48,644 nt of DNA from Saprospiraceae bacterium UBA2329 (GTDB lineage: Bacteria; Bacteroidota; Bacteroidia; Chitinophagales; Saprospiraceae): the NCBI GenBank assembly GCA_002344975.1, contig DDUV01000041.1:1-48644 (forward strand), read 5' to 3'. Below, piece after piece: positions 33,458 to 42,262 of the stretch. The stretch's first letter is position 1. Each line of letters begins with the position of its first letter. Made by a program: the position numbers and the translations under genes. Under the pieces are notes generated by a model that ran no database searches, had not been told where the DNA came from, and saw nothing but the letters and a program-made list of their open reading frames with translations.

Positions 33458-36400
33458 AAATCAGGAAGATCAGCATACAAAACCTTAACTCGCTGCGCAT
33501 CAAAACCAGCATAGACCTCTGCGCGCCGCCTTTGTCCAATGTGGGCCTGTTTGCCATCACCGGCGACACGGGCGCGGGCAAAACCACCATCCTCGACGCC
33601 ATCACCCTGGCGCTCTACGGCCGGGTGCATCGCAACAAAGACGTCAAAGAAGTCATGTCGTTTGGCGCAGTGGAGAGCCTCGCCGAGGTGGAATTTGAGG
33701 CCGGCGACGGCATTTATCGCTCCAAATGGAGTATCTGGCGGGCGCATCGCAAAGAAGACGGCAACCTGCTGGGGCCGGTGCGAGAACTATCTCGTTACAA
33801 TCCCGAAACCGGCGAGTTCGACATTCTGGCTCAAAAAAAAGGCGATTCCGACCAACGCATCGAGCAGATCACCGGCTTGGATTACGACCGTTTTTGTCGC
33901 TCCGTGTTGCTCTCTCAGGGCGATTTTGCCGCCTTTCTGCGCGCCGGCGAACAGGAACGCAGCGAATTATTAGAGCGCATCACGGGCACAGAAGTGTATT
34001 CCGAACTCTCCAAAGCGGCCTTCCAACGAAAAAAAGCAGAGGAAGAACGCCTGCGCCAGCTTAGGCTCGAATTGGACAGCCTGCGCGTGTTGCCCGATGA
34101 AGAGCGCGACGAACTGCTGGCCCGCTTGGAGGAAACCCGCCGCCTTTCGGCCGATCTCAAAAAAAATGCCGATCAGACCAACGAGCAACTCCAATGGCGC
34201 CGCCAATTGAAATCCTTGCAACAAAAATTAGATGCTGCCCGGCAGTCTCTCTCTCAGTTGGACGCCGCCCGGCAGGCCGCCCTGCCTCAATTGGAACGCT
34301 TAGAACTGCACCGCCGTGCCGCAGCACAGCAATCGCACATAGAGCGCGCCGACGAAGCCGAAGCCCGGTTGGCCGTTTTGCAAGGAGAAGAGGCTCGTTT
34401 TCAGCAAGTTTTGGAAACAAAGCAAGCGCTGCTGGAGCAAATACGGGCGCTGGCTGCAACAACCGATTCGGATTGGAACGTCCAAAAAAAGAGTTTCCTC
34501 GAACGCGAGCCGCTCTTTGAACAAGCCATCGAAACGGATGCGCAAATAGCCCGCCAAACCGAAGCGCTCCAAAAGGCCGGGCAGGAGGTTCATTCTGAAA
34601 ATGAACGCCTGTTTAACTTTCAGCAATCGCTCCAGAAGGCCGAACAGGAACTCGACGGCGTGCGGAGGGCATTGGCTGAATACGAGCAATGGCTGGCCGA
34701 CAATGCCGTGGCAGAATCACTGGCCGAACAACTGCCCCTCATCGAAGACAAAATTGAAGAACTGCGCAATGCCTTCAAAGAGCGCAGCCGTTCTGAAAAA
34801 AATGTGGACGAGGCCAGGGCCGCCCGCGACGGATTCCTGACCGAAAATGCGCATTTGGAAACAGAAGAAAAGACGCTCAATGAACGTTTGGAGCAACTGC
34901 GCGCCGATTTTAAAGCCCTCTTGCCCGAAAATACGCCCACTACCCGCGCAGAGTTGTTGCAGTCGGCCTCCGTTGAAATCGAACACCTGCAAAACAGCAA
35001 GAGCCATTTGGAGCAACTTTCGCAACTCTACGAAGCATACCAAAAACTGTTGGGAGAACTGAATGCTTACGAAGATCAACTCAATGGCTTGCAATACGAA
35101 GAGTTGGACATCAACAAGGAAATGATGACCCTGCTGGATGCTTTGGACGCGGTCAGGCAGAATCTGGAGTTCAAACAGACCGTCTATGAGCAGCAGCAAT
35201 TGGTGGCCAATTATGAAAAAGACCGCCTCCAATTGCAGGAAGGCGAGCAATGCCCGCTTTGCTTTTCCACCGTTCACCCTTTCCGGGAAAAGCCCTTCAA
35301 ACCTTTTGTGGATCAGGCCAAAGCAGAGTTGGAAAGCGTCAAAGGGCAGTACGAATTGCTGGCCGGGCAGTACCGGAAACTGATGAAGCGCCAATCGGAT
35401 ATCACCGCCCGGATTCACCAGCTTTCCGGCGGAGACATGCACGAACTCAGCGGGCACATTGCCGCGCATTTTGAACGGATCATGGAATACGAGGAACGCA
35501 TTGCCGGCTTAGCCAAGCACACCGATGCCTCCGACTATGCCCTGTCGCCCGGTGCGGCACTGCAACAGCGCCTCCGGGATGCCGATCAAATCATTGAGCA
35601 GAAAAAGCGCAACCGCGATCAGTTGTTGGAATTAGGCAAGCTCATGGATGCCGCCGAGGCCGAAAAAGCAGCCTTTGCGCCGCGCTTGGAGGCCAAAGCC
35701 CGCGAACTCATTTTGGCACAGGAACAACTCCGCGCCGCAGAAGAACGCCTCGGCGAACGCCGCGATCAGTTCATTGCTCTTGGCGAAGAATTGCGCGGGC
35801 TGTTGCGTTTGTATGGTATCCATTTTCAGGAATATCCTTCCAAAGAAGACATCGAACAACTGCGCCGGCAACAAACGCGCTACTCCGATACCCAAAAGCA
35901 ACTGGCCGAAGGGATTACCCGGAAAGCCCTGCTGGAGCAGGAAATACGGCAAAACAACCAACTCGCACAGGCATCAGCACAGCGCCTGATGGAACTACAG
36001 GCCGCCGCCGACCGCCAGGGTGCAGCATTGACCCAACTGAAGGAACAGCGCGGCCTTATCCCTGTGGGACAAGACCCGCGCCGCCTCCGCGATGAGGAGC
36101 GCGAGCGCCTTCAACAGGCCGAAACTGCTGCCCGTGAGGCGAGGGAACGGCTCTCTCCCGCCGAAGCGGAATGTGCCGCCGCCGCCGCCACGCTTGCCGG
36201 CCGAAGCTCCGATGTGCAATTGGCCACGCAATCCGCCGCCGATCTCCGCGACAAACTCGAAGCCGCCGCCCGTGCTGCCGGTTTTGACCACGCCGCCGCC
36301 CTTCGCGCCGCTCTGTTGCCGCCCGAAGAAGCCCTCCTCATCGAACAGCGCAGGGCCGAATTGGAACGCCGCGCCGCAGAGTTGCAGATCGCCGCCCGCG

Positions 36401-37116
36401 ATACGGAGCAAACGCTGACACAGGAATTCGACCGCTTCCCCGATGCGCCCTCCGAGGCAGAACTCGACGTGGCGCTGGCCGCCCTGCGGGCGCAGATCGA
36501 GACGCAGCAACAGCAATGGGGCGCTCTGCAAGTCATCCTCGATCAGGATGCGCAGCGCCGGGCCGAAGCCGCCGATTTACAGCATCGCCTCGAAGCGCAA
36601 GCCGCCGAGCACCGCCGTTGGGCGCGTTTGGACGAACTCATCGGCGCTGCCGACGGCAAAAAATTCCGCGTTTTCGCGCAAGGGCTTACCCTGCGCAAAT
36701 TGGTCGGGCTGGCCAATGAACACCTCCAACGCCTCAGCGGCAGGTACATCCTGCACCGCAGGAGCGACGACAATCTCGAACTCGAAATGGTGGACACCTT
36801 TCAGGCCGACAACCGCCGCTCGGTCAATACCCTTTCCGGCGGCGAGAGCTTTTTGGTCAGTCTGGCACTGGCGCTGGGCCTGTCCGATCTGGCGGGCCGC
36901 AACGCCGCCATCCGCTCCTTATTCATTGACGAGGGCTTCGGCACTCTGGATGAAAATAGCCTCGATCTGGCCGTTTCCACCCTCGAAAACCTACAGGCTG
37001 CCGGCAAAACCATTGGGGTTATCTCCCACGTCAAAGAAATGAAAGAACGCATCGGCGCTCAGATTCAGGTAAGGAAAAGCGGCAATGGATTCAGCACGGT
37101 GCATATTTCGGGCTGA
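33454..37116 (+). CDS. sbcC: Exonuclease subunit SbcC (Rad50-type ATPase)
   Basis: A 1220-residue SMC/Rad50-family ATPase. Walker A GDTGAGKTT is at ~37-45. A long coiled coil is interrupted by the zinc hook CPLC (Cys 600 and Cys 603), the dimerisation point. A second coil, rich in Ala/Arg/Glu, leads to the signature LSGGES (1127-1132) and Walker B LFIDEGFGTLDE (~1156-1167). Length and order are those of a full SbcC. It drives ATP-dependent clamping and nuclease action by SbcD. The start overlaps the sbcD stop (ATGA). trpA follows after 47 bases. Confidence 0.97.
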   Translation: MKIRKISIQNLNSLRIKTSIDLCAPPLSNVGLFAITGDTGAGKTTILDAITLALYGRVHRNKDVKEVMSFGAVESLAEVEFEAGDGIYRSKWSIWRAHRKEDGNLLGPVRELSRYNPETGEFDILAQKKGDSDQRIEQITGLDYDRFCRSVLLSQGDFAAFLRAGEQERSELLERITGTEVYSELSKAAFQRKKAEEERLRQLRLELDSLRVLPDEERDELLARLEETRRLSADLKKNADQTNEQLQWRRQLKSLQQKLDAARQSLSQLDAARQAALPQLERLELHRRAAAQQSHIERADEAEARLAVLQGEEARFQQVLETKQALLEQIRALAATTDSDWNVQKKSFLEREPLFEQAIETDAQIARQTEALQKAGQEVHSENERLFNFQQSLQKAEQELDGVRRALAEYEQWLADNAVAESLAEQLPLIEDKIEELRNAFKERSRSEKNVDEARAARDGFLTENAHLETEEKTLNERLEQLRADFKALLPENTPTTRAELLQSASVEIEHLQNSKSHLEQLSQLYEAYQKLLGELNAYEDQLNGLQYEELDINKEMMTLLDALDAVRQNLEFKQTVYEQQQLVANYEKDRLQLQEGEQCPLCFSTVHPFREKPFKPFVDQAKAELESVKGQYELLAGQYRKLMKRQSDITARIHQLSGGDMHELSGHIAAHFERIMEYEERIAGLAKHTDASDYALSPGAALQQRLRDADQIIEQKKRNRDQLLELGKLMDAAEAEKAAFAPRLEAKARELILAQEQLRAAEERLGERRDQFIALGEELRGLLRLYGIHFQEYPSKEDIEQLRRQQTRYSDTQKQLAEGITRKALLEQEIRQNNQLAQASAQRLMELQAAADRQGAALTQLKEQRGLIPVGQDPRRLRDEERERLQQAETAAREARERLSPAEAECAAAAATLAGRSSDVQLATQSAADLRDKLEAAARAAGFDHAAALRAALLPPEEALLIEQRRAELERRAAELQIAARDTEQTLTQEFDRFPDAPSEAELDVALAALRAQIETQQQQWGALQVILDQDAQRRAEAADLQHRLEAQAAEHRRWARLDELIGAADGKKFRVFAQGLTLRKLVGLANEHLQRLSGRYILHRRSDDNLELEMVDTFQADNRRSVNTLSGGESFLVSLALALGLSDLAGRNAAIRSLFIDEGFGTLDENSLDLAVSTLENLQAAGKTIGVISHVKEMKERIGAQIQVRKSGNGFSTVHISG

Positions 37117-37163
37117 TGTTCTTTTTTACTTTGTTATTGCCTAATGTCTTGTAAATCAATTTT

Positions 37164-37940
37164 ATGAACACCAATCGCATCACAGCGCTCTTCGCATCCG
37201 GCAAAAAAAATCTGCTCAATATCTATTTCACGGCGGGGTACCCTGCATTGTACGACACCGCCGATATCGCTCAGGCATTGGCCGCGGCCGGCGCCGACAT
37301 CATCGAACTGGGGATGCCATACTCCGATCCTTTGGCCGACGGAACCACCATCCAACAAAGCAGCGAGCAGGCCATCGCCAACGGCATGACCATGGAATTG
37401 CTGTTTGAACAAGTGGAGGAAATCCGCCGCCGCACGCAGGTTCCTTTGGTGTGGATGGGCTACCTCAATCCGGTTATGCAGTACGGCGAAGACCGCTTTT
37501 TGAAGCGCTGCGCCGAAACTGGTATAGACGGCCTCATCATCCCCGATTTGCCGCTGCATGAGTACGAGGCGAGTTTCAAAAGCAAGGCGGAAGCGCTGGG
37601 TTTGGTGTTCAGTTTTTTGATTACCCCGCAGACGCCCGAATCTCGCATTCAGGATATTGCGCGGCTGTCTTCGGGCTTCGTTTACATGGTTTCCAGCGCG
37701 TCCATTACGGGTGCCAAAGCCGGCATCAGCGAGTCTCAAGTTGCTTATTTTGAACGCATTGCGGCGATGAACCTGCCACAGCCCAGACTCATCGGCTTCG
37801 GCATTTCCGACAAGGACAGCTTTCAGACGGCCTGCCGCTATGCACAAGGCGCCATCATCGGCAGCGCGTTCATCAAGGCATTGGGCGAGGGTAGGGGAGC
37901 GGCAGAGGTGGCGAGGGGGGTTGTGGAGGGTGTATTATAA
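37164..37940 (+). CDS. trpA: Tryptophan synthase alpha chain
   Basis: A 258-residue TIM-barrel TrpA. The catalytic Glu 48 lies in DIIELGMPYSDPLADG and Asp 59 in the same segment; these equal Glu 49 and Asp 60 of the enteric enzyme. IIPDLPLHE and GFGISD mark further active-site loops, and GAIIGSAFIK the phosphate site. It cleaves indole-3-glycerol phosphate to indole, which is channelled to TrpB. No other trp gene is present here, although trpA is usually beside trpB. It may be read through from sbcC (47-base gap). It ends one base from the convergent YfcE-like gene. Confidence 0.97.
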   Translation: MNTNRITALFASGKKNLLNIYFTAGYPALYDTADIAQALAAAGADIIELGMPYSDPLADGTTIQQSSEQAIANGMTMELLFEQVEEIRRRTQVPLVWMGYLNPVMQYGEDRFLKRCAETGIDGLIIPDLPLHEYEASFKSKAEALGLVFSFLITPQTPESRIQDIARLSSGFVYMVSSASITGAKAGISESQVAYFERIAAMNLPQPRLIGFGISDKDSFQTACRYAQGAIIGSAFIKALGEGRGAAEVARGVVEGVL

Positions 37941-37941
37941 T

Positions 37942-38448
37942 TCACCCGCCCCTTCCCCGCGCCCCCAATTCCACCACTTCCAGATCGAAAATCCGGCCGG
38001 CATCCAATGAAAAACGGACAATGGTTTTTACTTTATGAAAGCCCTCTATGCCACAGGCGCCGGGGTTGATGTGGAGCAGCCCCAACTCTTTGTCGGGTAT
38101 GACTTTAAGGATATGAGAGTGTCCGCAAATGAACAACCTCGGCGTAGCGGCCTTCAGCAAGGGCCGGATGCGCGGGTGGTACTTGCCGGGGTAGCCGCCG
38201 ATGTGGGTCATAAAAACCTCCACCCCTTCACAGGTAAAACGCAGATCTTCCGGGTAGCGAGCGCGCAGGGGCGCTCCGTCAATATTGCCATATACAGCTC
38301 TGAATGGCCTGAACGCTTCTAATTCGTCGGCCACTTGTACATTGCCGATGTCGCCGGCGTGCCAGATTTCATCGCAGGATTCAAAATACTGAAACACAAG
38401 CGGATCGAGCCAGGAATGTGTATCTGAAAGGAGGCCGATGCGCTTCAT
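37942..38448 (-). CDS. YfcE/MJ0936-type metallophosphodiesterase
   Basis: A 168-residue single-domain calcineurin-like phosphoesterase. Metal-binding motifs are complete: LLSDTHSW (Asp 9, His 11), HAGDIG, VYGNID, THIGGYP and CGHSHI. This matches the YfcE/MJ0936 family, which hydrolyses small phosphodiesters in vitro. The ATG at 38448 overlaps the stop of the upstream dehydrogenase gene by ATGA, so the two are coupled. The C terminus is unusually Gly/Arg-rich (GARGRGG), ending in a G-rich stretch whose GGGTGA supplies the stop. Confidence 0.94.
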   Translation of the reverse strand: MKRIGLLSDTHSWLDPLVFQYFESCDEIWHAGDIGNVQVADELEAFRPFRAVYGNIDGAPLRARYPEDLRFTCEGVEVFMTHIGGYPGKYHPRIRPLLKAATPRLFICGHSHILKVIPDKELGLLHINPGACGIEGFHKVKTIVRFSLDAGRIFDLEVVELGARGRGG

Positions 38449-39410
38449 GAGGTGCGGATGACGATTTTGCCGAACTGCTCGCCGGCAGCCATTCGGGCGA
38501 AAGCCGCAGCCGTGTCTTCCAATGCGAACACGCTGTCCACTACAGGTTTGATTTGGCAACGGGAAACCATTTCCAACAGGGCCGCAAACTCGGCATCGGT
38601 TCCCATGGAGGTGCCGAGTATGGAGATTTGTTTCCAAAACAACAACTGTGGACTGAGCTGCGGCACAGCGCCGCGACCTCCGCCATACACCACCACCCGG
38701 GCGCCCGGCGCACAGCAGCCCAAGACCTGTGCAAGCCCTTCTCCGCCCGCGCCATCAATGACGAGATCGAAGCTGCCTGCCTGTTGTCGCAGCGTTTTGG
38801 CCCAGTCGGATTCCCGGTAATTGACGCCGCCATGAGCACCTAATACTTTGGCTTTGTGCAGTTTTGCATCGTGGCCCGAAGTGACATATACCTCTGCGCC
38901 GCCGGCCAACGCCAACTGCATGGCCCACAGCGCCACCCCGCCGCCGATGCCGGTGACGAGCACTTTTTGGCCTGCTGTGAGTTGGCCCTTGCTGAACACA
39001 GCCCGGTAGGCCGTCAAGCCGGCGAGCGGAATGGCTGTGGCTTCCTCCATGCTCAAGTGTGCCGGTTTGTCGTAAATCTGAGCTGCCGGAATGGCGCTCC
39101 ATTCAGCCAACGTGCCGTATCGGGGCATTCCAAGTATTTGATAATCTTTGGCTTGTATGGCAGGATTGGCGCCCCAGCCGATGCTCGGATTGATGACGAC
39201 CTCGCGGCCTTCGCAGATGCCGGCACCGTCGGAACCCAAAATGGAGGGAAAAACAATGCCCGGATACAGGCCCTTTGAAATCCATACGTCGCGATGATTG
39301 AGGGCGGCGGCGCGTATTTGCACCAAAACCTCGTCGGCCTGAGCAACAGGTTTCGGCATGTCTTCCCGAAACTCGACTTTTTCTTTATCGGCCAGAATAA
39401 ATGCTTTCAT
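38445..39410 (-). CDS. Medium-chain (zinc-type) alcohol dehydrogenase/quinone reductase-like protein
   Basis: A 321-residue MDR-superfamily oxidoreductase. The N-terminal GroES-like domain has LNHRDVWISKGLYPG and LGSDGAGICEG. The usual structural-zinc lobe is replaced by a short loop (REVVINPSIGWGANP), so structural zinc is probably absent. The Rossmann domain carries VLVTGIGGGVALWAMQLA and VIDGAGG. The ATG at 39410 begins the family-typical MKAFIL. It is an NAD(P)H-dependent reductase or dehydrogenase of unknown substrate, first gene of a two-gene unit with the YfcE-like enzyme. Confidence 0.93.
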   Translation of the reverse strand: MKAFILADKEKVEFREDMPKPVAQADEVLVQIRAAALNHRDVWISKGLYPGIVFPSILGSDGAGICEGREVVINPSIGWGANPAIQAKDYQILGMPRYGTLAEWSAIPAAQIYDKPAHLSMEEATAIPLAGLTAYRAVFSKGQLTAGQKVLVTGIGGGVALWAMQLALAGGAEVYVTSGHDAKLHKAKVLGAHGGVNYRESDWAKTLRQQAGSFDLVIDGAGGEGLAQVLGCCAPGARVVVYGGGRGAVPQLSPQLLFWKQISILGTSMGTDAEFAALLEMVSRCQIKPVVDSVFALEDTAAAFARMAAGEQFGKIVIRTS

Positions 39411-39428
39411 AAAAGGATGCTTGTTCGG

Positions 39429-39436
39429 CAAAGTTA
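39429..39436 (-). promoter_or_regulatory. -7 box of the dehydrogenase/YfcE operon
   Basis: TAACTTTG on the minus strand exactly fits TAnnTTTG and lies 18 bases upstream of the ATG at 39410. The -33 region is not obvious. Confidence 0.5.
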
Positions 39437-39511
39437 TGTTTTTTCCTTTCGCTCGGCAGCAGGCGCACACCATTGGTCGAAAGGAATCCAACTTTTTTGG
39501 AAGAAAGGCTG

Positions 39512-39519
39512 TATATTCG
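39512..39519 (+). promoter_or_regulatory. Putative -7 box of the small membrane protein gene
   Basis: TATATTCG is one mismatch from TAnnTTTG and lies 23 bases before the ATG at 39543. Confidence 0.35.
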
Positions 39520-39542
39520 CCTGTAATAAATTCAATGCAATT

Positions 39543-39986
39543 ATGAGTTTTCGGGCAAGATTCGATTTGGGCAAAACCAATCCCGTCAATTTGGTCATCG
39601 GCATCCTTATCATGGTCGCCATTTTTTACGGGCTGTTCAAACTGACACAATGGCTCTTCACGCTGCTATACTATGTAGCCCCGCTGCTGCTGATTGCTAC
39701 GCTGATTATAGATATCAACGTGGTGAAAGAGTACATACAGACTTTAGGCAAATTGGTAAAGCGCAACACGCCGCTCGGTATCGCCGCCATTGCGCTGTCG
39801 GTGGTTTTTGCGCCAGTGCCGATTGCCTACATGTTCATCAAAGCGATCATGAAGCGCAAAGTAGATAAGTATATTGAAAACCAGCGCCGTATAGAGGAAG
39901 GCGATTTGGTGGATTTTGAAGAATTGGAGAGCCGCCCATTGGAGCGTAAGGAGACGCGCCGCCTCAACGATGATGATACCGTTTAA
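39543..39986 (+). CDS. Small three-span membrane protein, unknown function
   Basis: A 147-residue protein with an Arg-rich N terminus (MSFRARFDLGK) and three predicted membrane spans (NLVIGILIMVAIFYGLF, LFTLLYYVAPLLLIATLII, IAAIALSVVFAPVPIAYMF). A charged cytoplasmic tail (MKRKVDKYIENQRRIEEGDLVDFEELESRPLERKE) follows. I do not recognise the family. The ATG at 39543 is preceded by a plausible -7 box. It ends 33 bases before the stop of the convergent EamA transporter. No catalytic motif is visible. Confidence 0.8.
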   Translation: MSFRARFDLGKTNPVNLVIGILIMVAIFYGLFKLTQWLFTLLYYVAPLLLIATLIIDINVVKEYIQTLGKLVKRNTPLGIAAIALSVVFAPVPIAYMFIKAIMKRKVDKYIENQRRIEEGDLVDFEELESRPLERKETRRLNDDDTV

Positions 39987-40019
39987 AATGAGCTTCGAGG
40001 GTGCCGGTTTAGAGATGTT

Positions 40020-40931
40020 TTAATGAGCCGGCGCTTCGTCTTTTTTTCTGGAAACAATAAAAAACACCCCGGCCAACAGCAGTATCGAAGCCGCCAATGA
40101 TTGCAGCGAAATGACTTCGCCGTTCAGGCCCCAGCCCAGTAGCAGGGCCACTACCGGATTGACATAATTGGTAGTTACCACTTTTTCCGGCGACACCCGG
40201 GCCAGGAGATAATTGAAGGCAGAAAAGGCCAGAATAGAGCCGAATCCCACCAAGTACAGCCAGGCCAGCCATGATTTCGCGCTCACCTGACTCCACTGAA
40301 AATCAGTCCATTCGCCTACGACTAAGCTGAACAACATCAGTGCGGCGCCACCGCCAAGCATTTGTATGGCCGCCGTTTGCATGGAGGATGCAGGCAGTTT
40401 GGCGCGTCCCACCCAGATGGCCGCATAGCCCCAGGACAGGATGCCGATAAAAATGACCAGCACGCCCAATGCCGTATTCCTGTCGGCGATGAGTGTGTCT
40501 TGCAGCACCAGCAAGGCCATGCCCGCCACTCCGATGCCCACCCCGGCTATGCTGCGGCCCGCCGGTTTTTTGCCCCGCATGATCCAGAGCAACAGCACTA
40601 CCAACAGCGGCTCGAAAGCCACTATCAGCGCCGCAATGCCCGTGTCCACCCATTGCATGGCCCATACGACACCGCCGGTGCCCACGCCCAGCAGGAGTAC
40701 CCCGGCCCATAGTGCATTGCGCCAGTGCAAGGCGCTTCCTGCGGGTTGCCCCATCAGGCGCCCGGCTAAATAGAGTATGGAGCCTGCAACCATGAATCGC
40801 AAACCCGACATGATAAAGGGCGGCAGGGTTTGAATGGCAAAGTAATTGACCAAATAAGTGGACCCCCACACGATATAAACCACTGCAAACGCAGCAATGA
40901 TGAGCCGCGAGGAGCCTGTGTTGGATTGCAT
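40020..40931 (-). CDS. EamA/DMT-family transporter
   Basis: A 303-residue ten-span protein made of two EamA repeats. The first has VVYIVWGSTYLVNYFAIQTLPPFIMSGLRF, a hallmark of the drug/metabolite transporter superfamily. The second ends VSPEKVVTTNYVNPVVALLLGWGLNGE. Members export amino acids, metabolites or drugs; the substrate is not predictable. The ATG at 40931 sits 18 bases downstream of a consensus -7 box, which rules out the longer upstream reading. It is divergent from the CBM48-esterase gene. Confidence 0.94.
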   Translation of the reverse strand: MQSNTGSSRLIIAAFAVVYIVWGSTYLVNYFAIQTLPPFIMSGLRFMVAGSILYLAGRLMGQPAGSALHWRNALWAGVLLLGVGTGGVVWAMQWVDTGIAALIVAFEPLLVVLLLWIMRGKKPAGRSIAGVGIGVAGMALLVLQDTLIADRNTALGVLVIFIGILSWGYAAIWVGRAKLPASSMQTAAIQMLGGGAALMLFSLVVGEWTDFQWSQVSAKSWLAWLYLVGFGSILAFSAFNYLLARVSPEKVVTTNYVNPVVALLLGWGLNGEVISLQSLAASILLLAGVFFIVSRKKDEAPAH

Positions 40932-40949
40932 TTTGTTGATTTGAGGGCA

Positions 40950-40957
40950 CAAAGGTA
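40950..40957 (-). promoter_or_regulatory. -7 box of the EamA transporter gene
   Basis: TACCTTTG followed by T on the minus strand exactly fits TAnnTTTG. The distance to the ATG at 40931 gives a leader of about 12 bases. Confidence 0.6.
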
Positions 40958-41016
40958 TCAAAATAGATTGTGATGGATTTACAGGAAGCAATCCCGTTTT
41001 TTTAATCTAAGATTGC

Positions 41017-41024
41017 TATCTTTG
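41017..41024 (+). promoter_or_regulatory. -7 box of the CBM48-esterase/M17/ATP-grasp unit
   Basis: TATCTTTG followed by C exactly fits TAnnTTTG, with a T-rich block upstream near the -33 position. The first start is 36 bases downstream at 41060. Confidence 0.6.
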
Positions 41025-41059
41025 CGTCGCGATTGCCGCCCGATGACCGATAGCGACGG

Positions 41060-42181
41060 ATGACGAACGAACGGAGCGATATGATAGAAAGTACAACTCA
41101 AAGGCAAGCCAACCTGACCATCGAACTGTCAACATCCGAAGACAGTGAATTACCAGTATTCCTCACAGGCAATTTCAATAATTGGCTCGTTCCCGACAAA
41201 CGTTTTCTCATGCGCAAGCTGGAACACGGTAAGTATGAATTCTCTTTTCCGCCAGACTTGCATTTGCCTGAGTTGGTGGAGTATAAGTTTGTTCGGGGCG
41301 CTTGGGAAAACGAGGAGTTGGATGAATTCGGCAAAACGCCTCACAACAGAAAAGCCAATCCGCAGGCCGGGCGCATTGCCGTGCAGGTGCCGCGTTGGCG
41401 CAGTCAGGCGCTGTATTACAAGCCGGAATTATTGCCCCGTATCAAGGTGATTGACGAGGCATTTGAAATTCCGCAACTCATTAAAACCCGTCGGATCGCT
41501 GCGTTGCTGCCGCATGATTATTACGAAACCGACCGAAGGTATCCGGTACTCTATTTGCAGGACGGGCAGAATTTGTTTGATGATTATGCGCCTTTCGGCA
41601 ATTGGGCGGTGGACAAAAAATTAGCCATGATGAGCGAAAAGGGGCAAGGCGATATCATTGTTGTTTCAATAGATCATGCTGAAAGTGAGCGTATTGCCGA
41701 GTTTACGCCCTCTATGCGTACGCGTCTTGGCAGCGGCGACGGCAAAAAATATGTCCGTTTTTTGGCCGACACACTCAAGCCTTTTGTGGATAAGGAATTC
41801 AGAACCTTGCCCGACCGCGAACACACCGGTATCGGTGGCAGTTCTATGGGAGGTCTTATCAGCATTTACGCAGGTCTTATGTACCCTGAGGTGTATAGCC
41901 GCCTGATGATTTTTTCGCCTTCATTGTGGGTAGTGCCCAATATTCATTTTCAGGCGCTTACGTTCACCGAGCAATTTGCTTCCCGCATATATTTATATGG
42001 CGGTGAAAATGAGGGCGCCAATGTAGTACCCAACATCAAACGGTTTGTAGCCGCCATGGAAAAGCAGGGTTTTTCTGCCAACGTGGACTTTAACTTAGCC
42101 ATTGACCCCAAAGGAGGACACAACGAAGCCCGCTGGGGAGAGGAGTTTCCCAAAGCGGTCGAATGGCTTTTCTTTCAGTGA
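41060..42181 (+). CDS. Esterase-D-like alpha/beta hydrolase with N-terminal glycogen-binding-like module
   Basis: A 373-residue protein (366 if the ATG at 41081, preceded by GGAG, is used). Residues ~18-110 resemble a CBM48/AMPK-type module (VFLTGNFNNW, LVEYKFVRG). The rest is an alpha/beta-hydrolase of the esterase D/enterochelin-esterase type: YPVLYLQDGQNLFDD, the nucleophile elbow GIGGSSMGG, and a late His in KGGHNE. No signal peptide is seen, so it is probably cytoplasmic. Such CBM48-esterases cleave acyl or peptidyl esters. It is followed by M17 peptidase and ATP-grasp genes on the same strand, suggesting a shared small-molecule or peptide pathway; substrate unknown. Confidence 0.9.
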   Translation: MTNERSDMIESTTQRQANLTIELSTSEDSELPVFLTGNFNNWLVPDKRFLMRKLEHGKYEFSFPPDLHLPELVEYKFVRGAWENEELDEFGKTPHNRKANPQAGRIAVQVPRWRSQALYYKPELLPRIKVIDEAFEIPQLIKTRRIAALLPHDYYETDRRYPVLYLQDGQNLFDDYAPFGNWAVDKKLAMMSEKGQGDIIVVSIDHAESERIAEFTPSMRTRLGSGDGKKYVRFLADTLKPFVDKEFRTLPDREHTGIGGSSMGGLISIYAGLMYPEVYSRLMIFSPSLWVVPNIHFQALTFTEQFASRIYLYGGENEGANVVPNIKRFVAAMEKQGFSANVDFNLAIDPKGGHNEARWGEEFPKAVEWLFFQ

Positions 42182-42262
42182 TATTTGTCGAAGTCGGAAA
42201 TCTGCATAACTTGCAGCATTTCCGGTATTGTTTATTACTTAGTTGAAAGCATTAGAGAGCGC

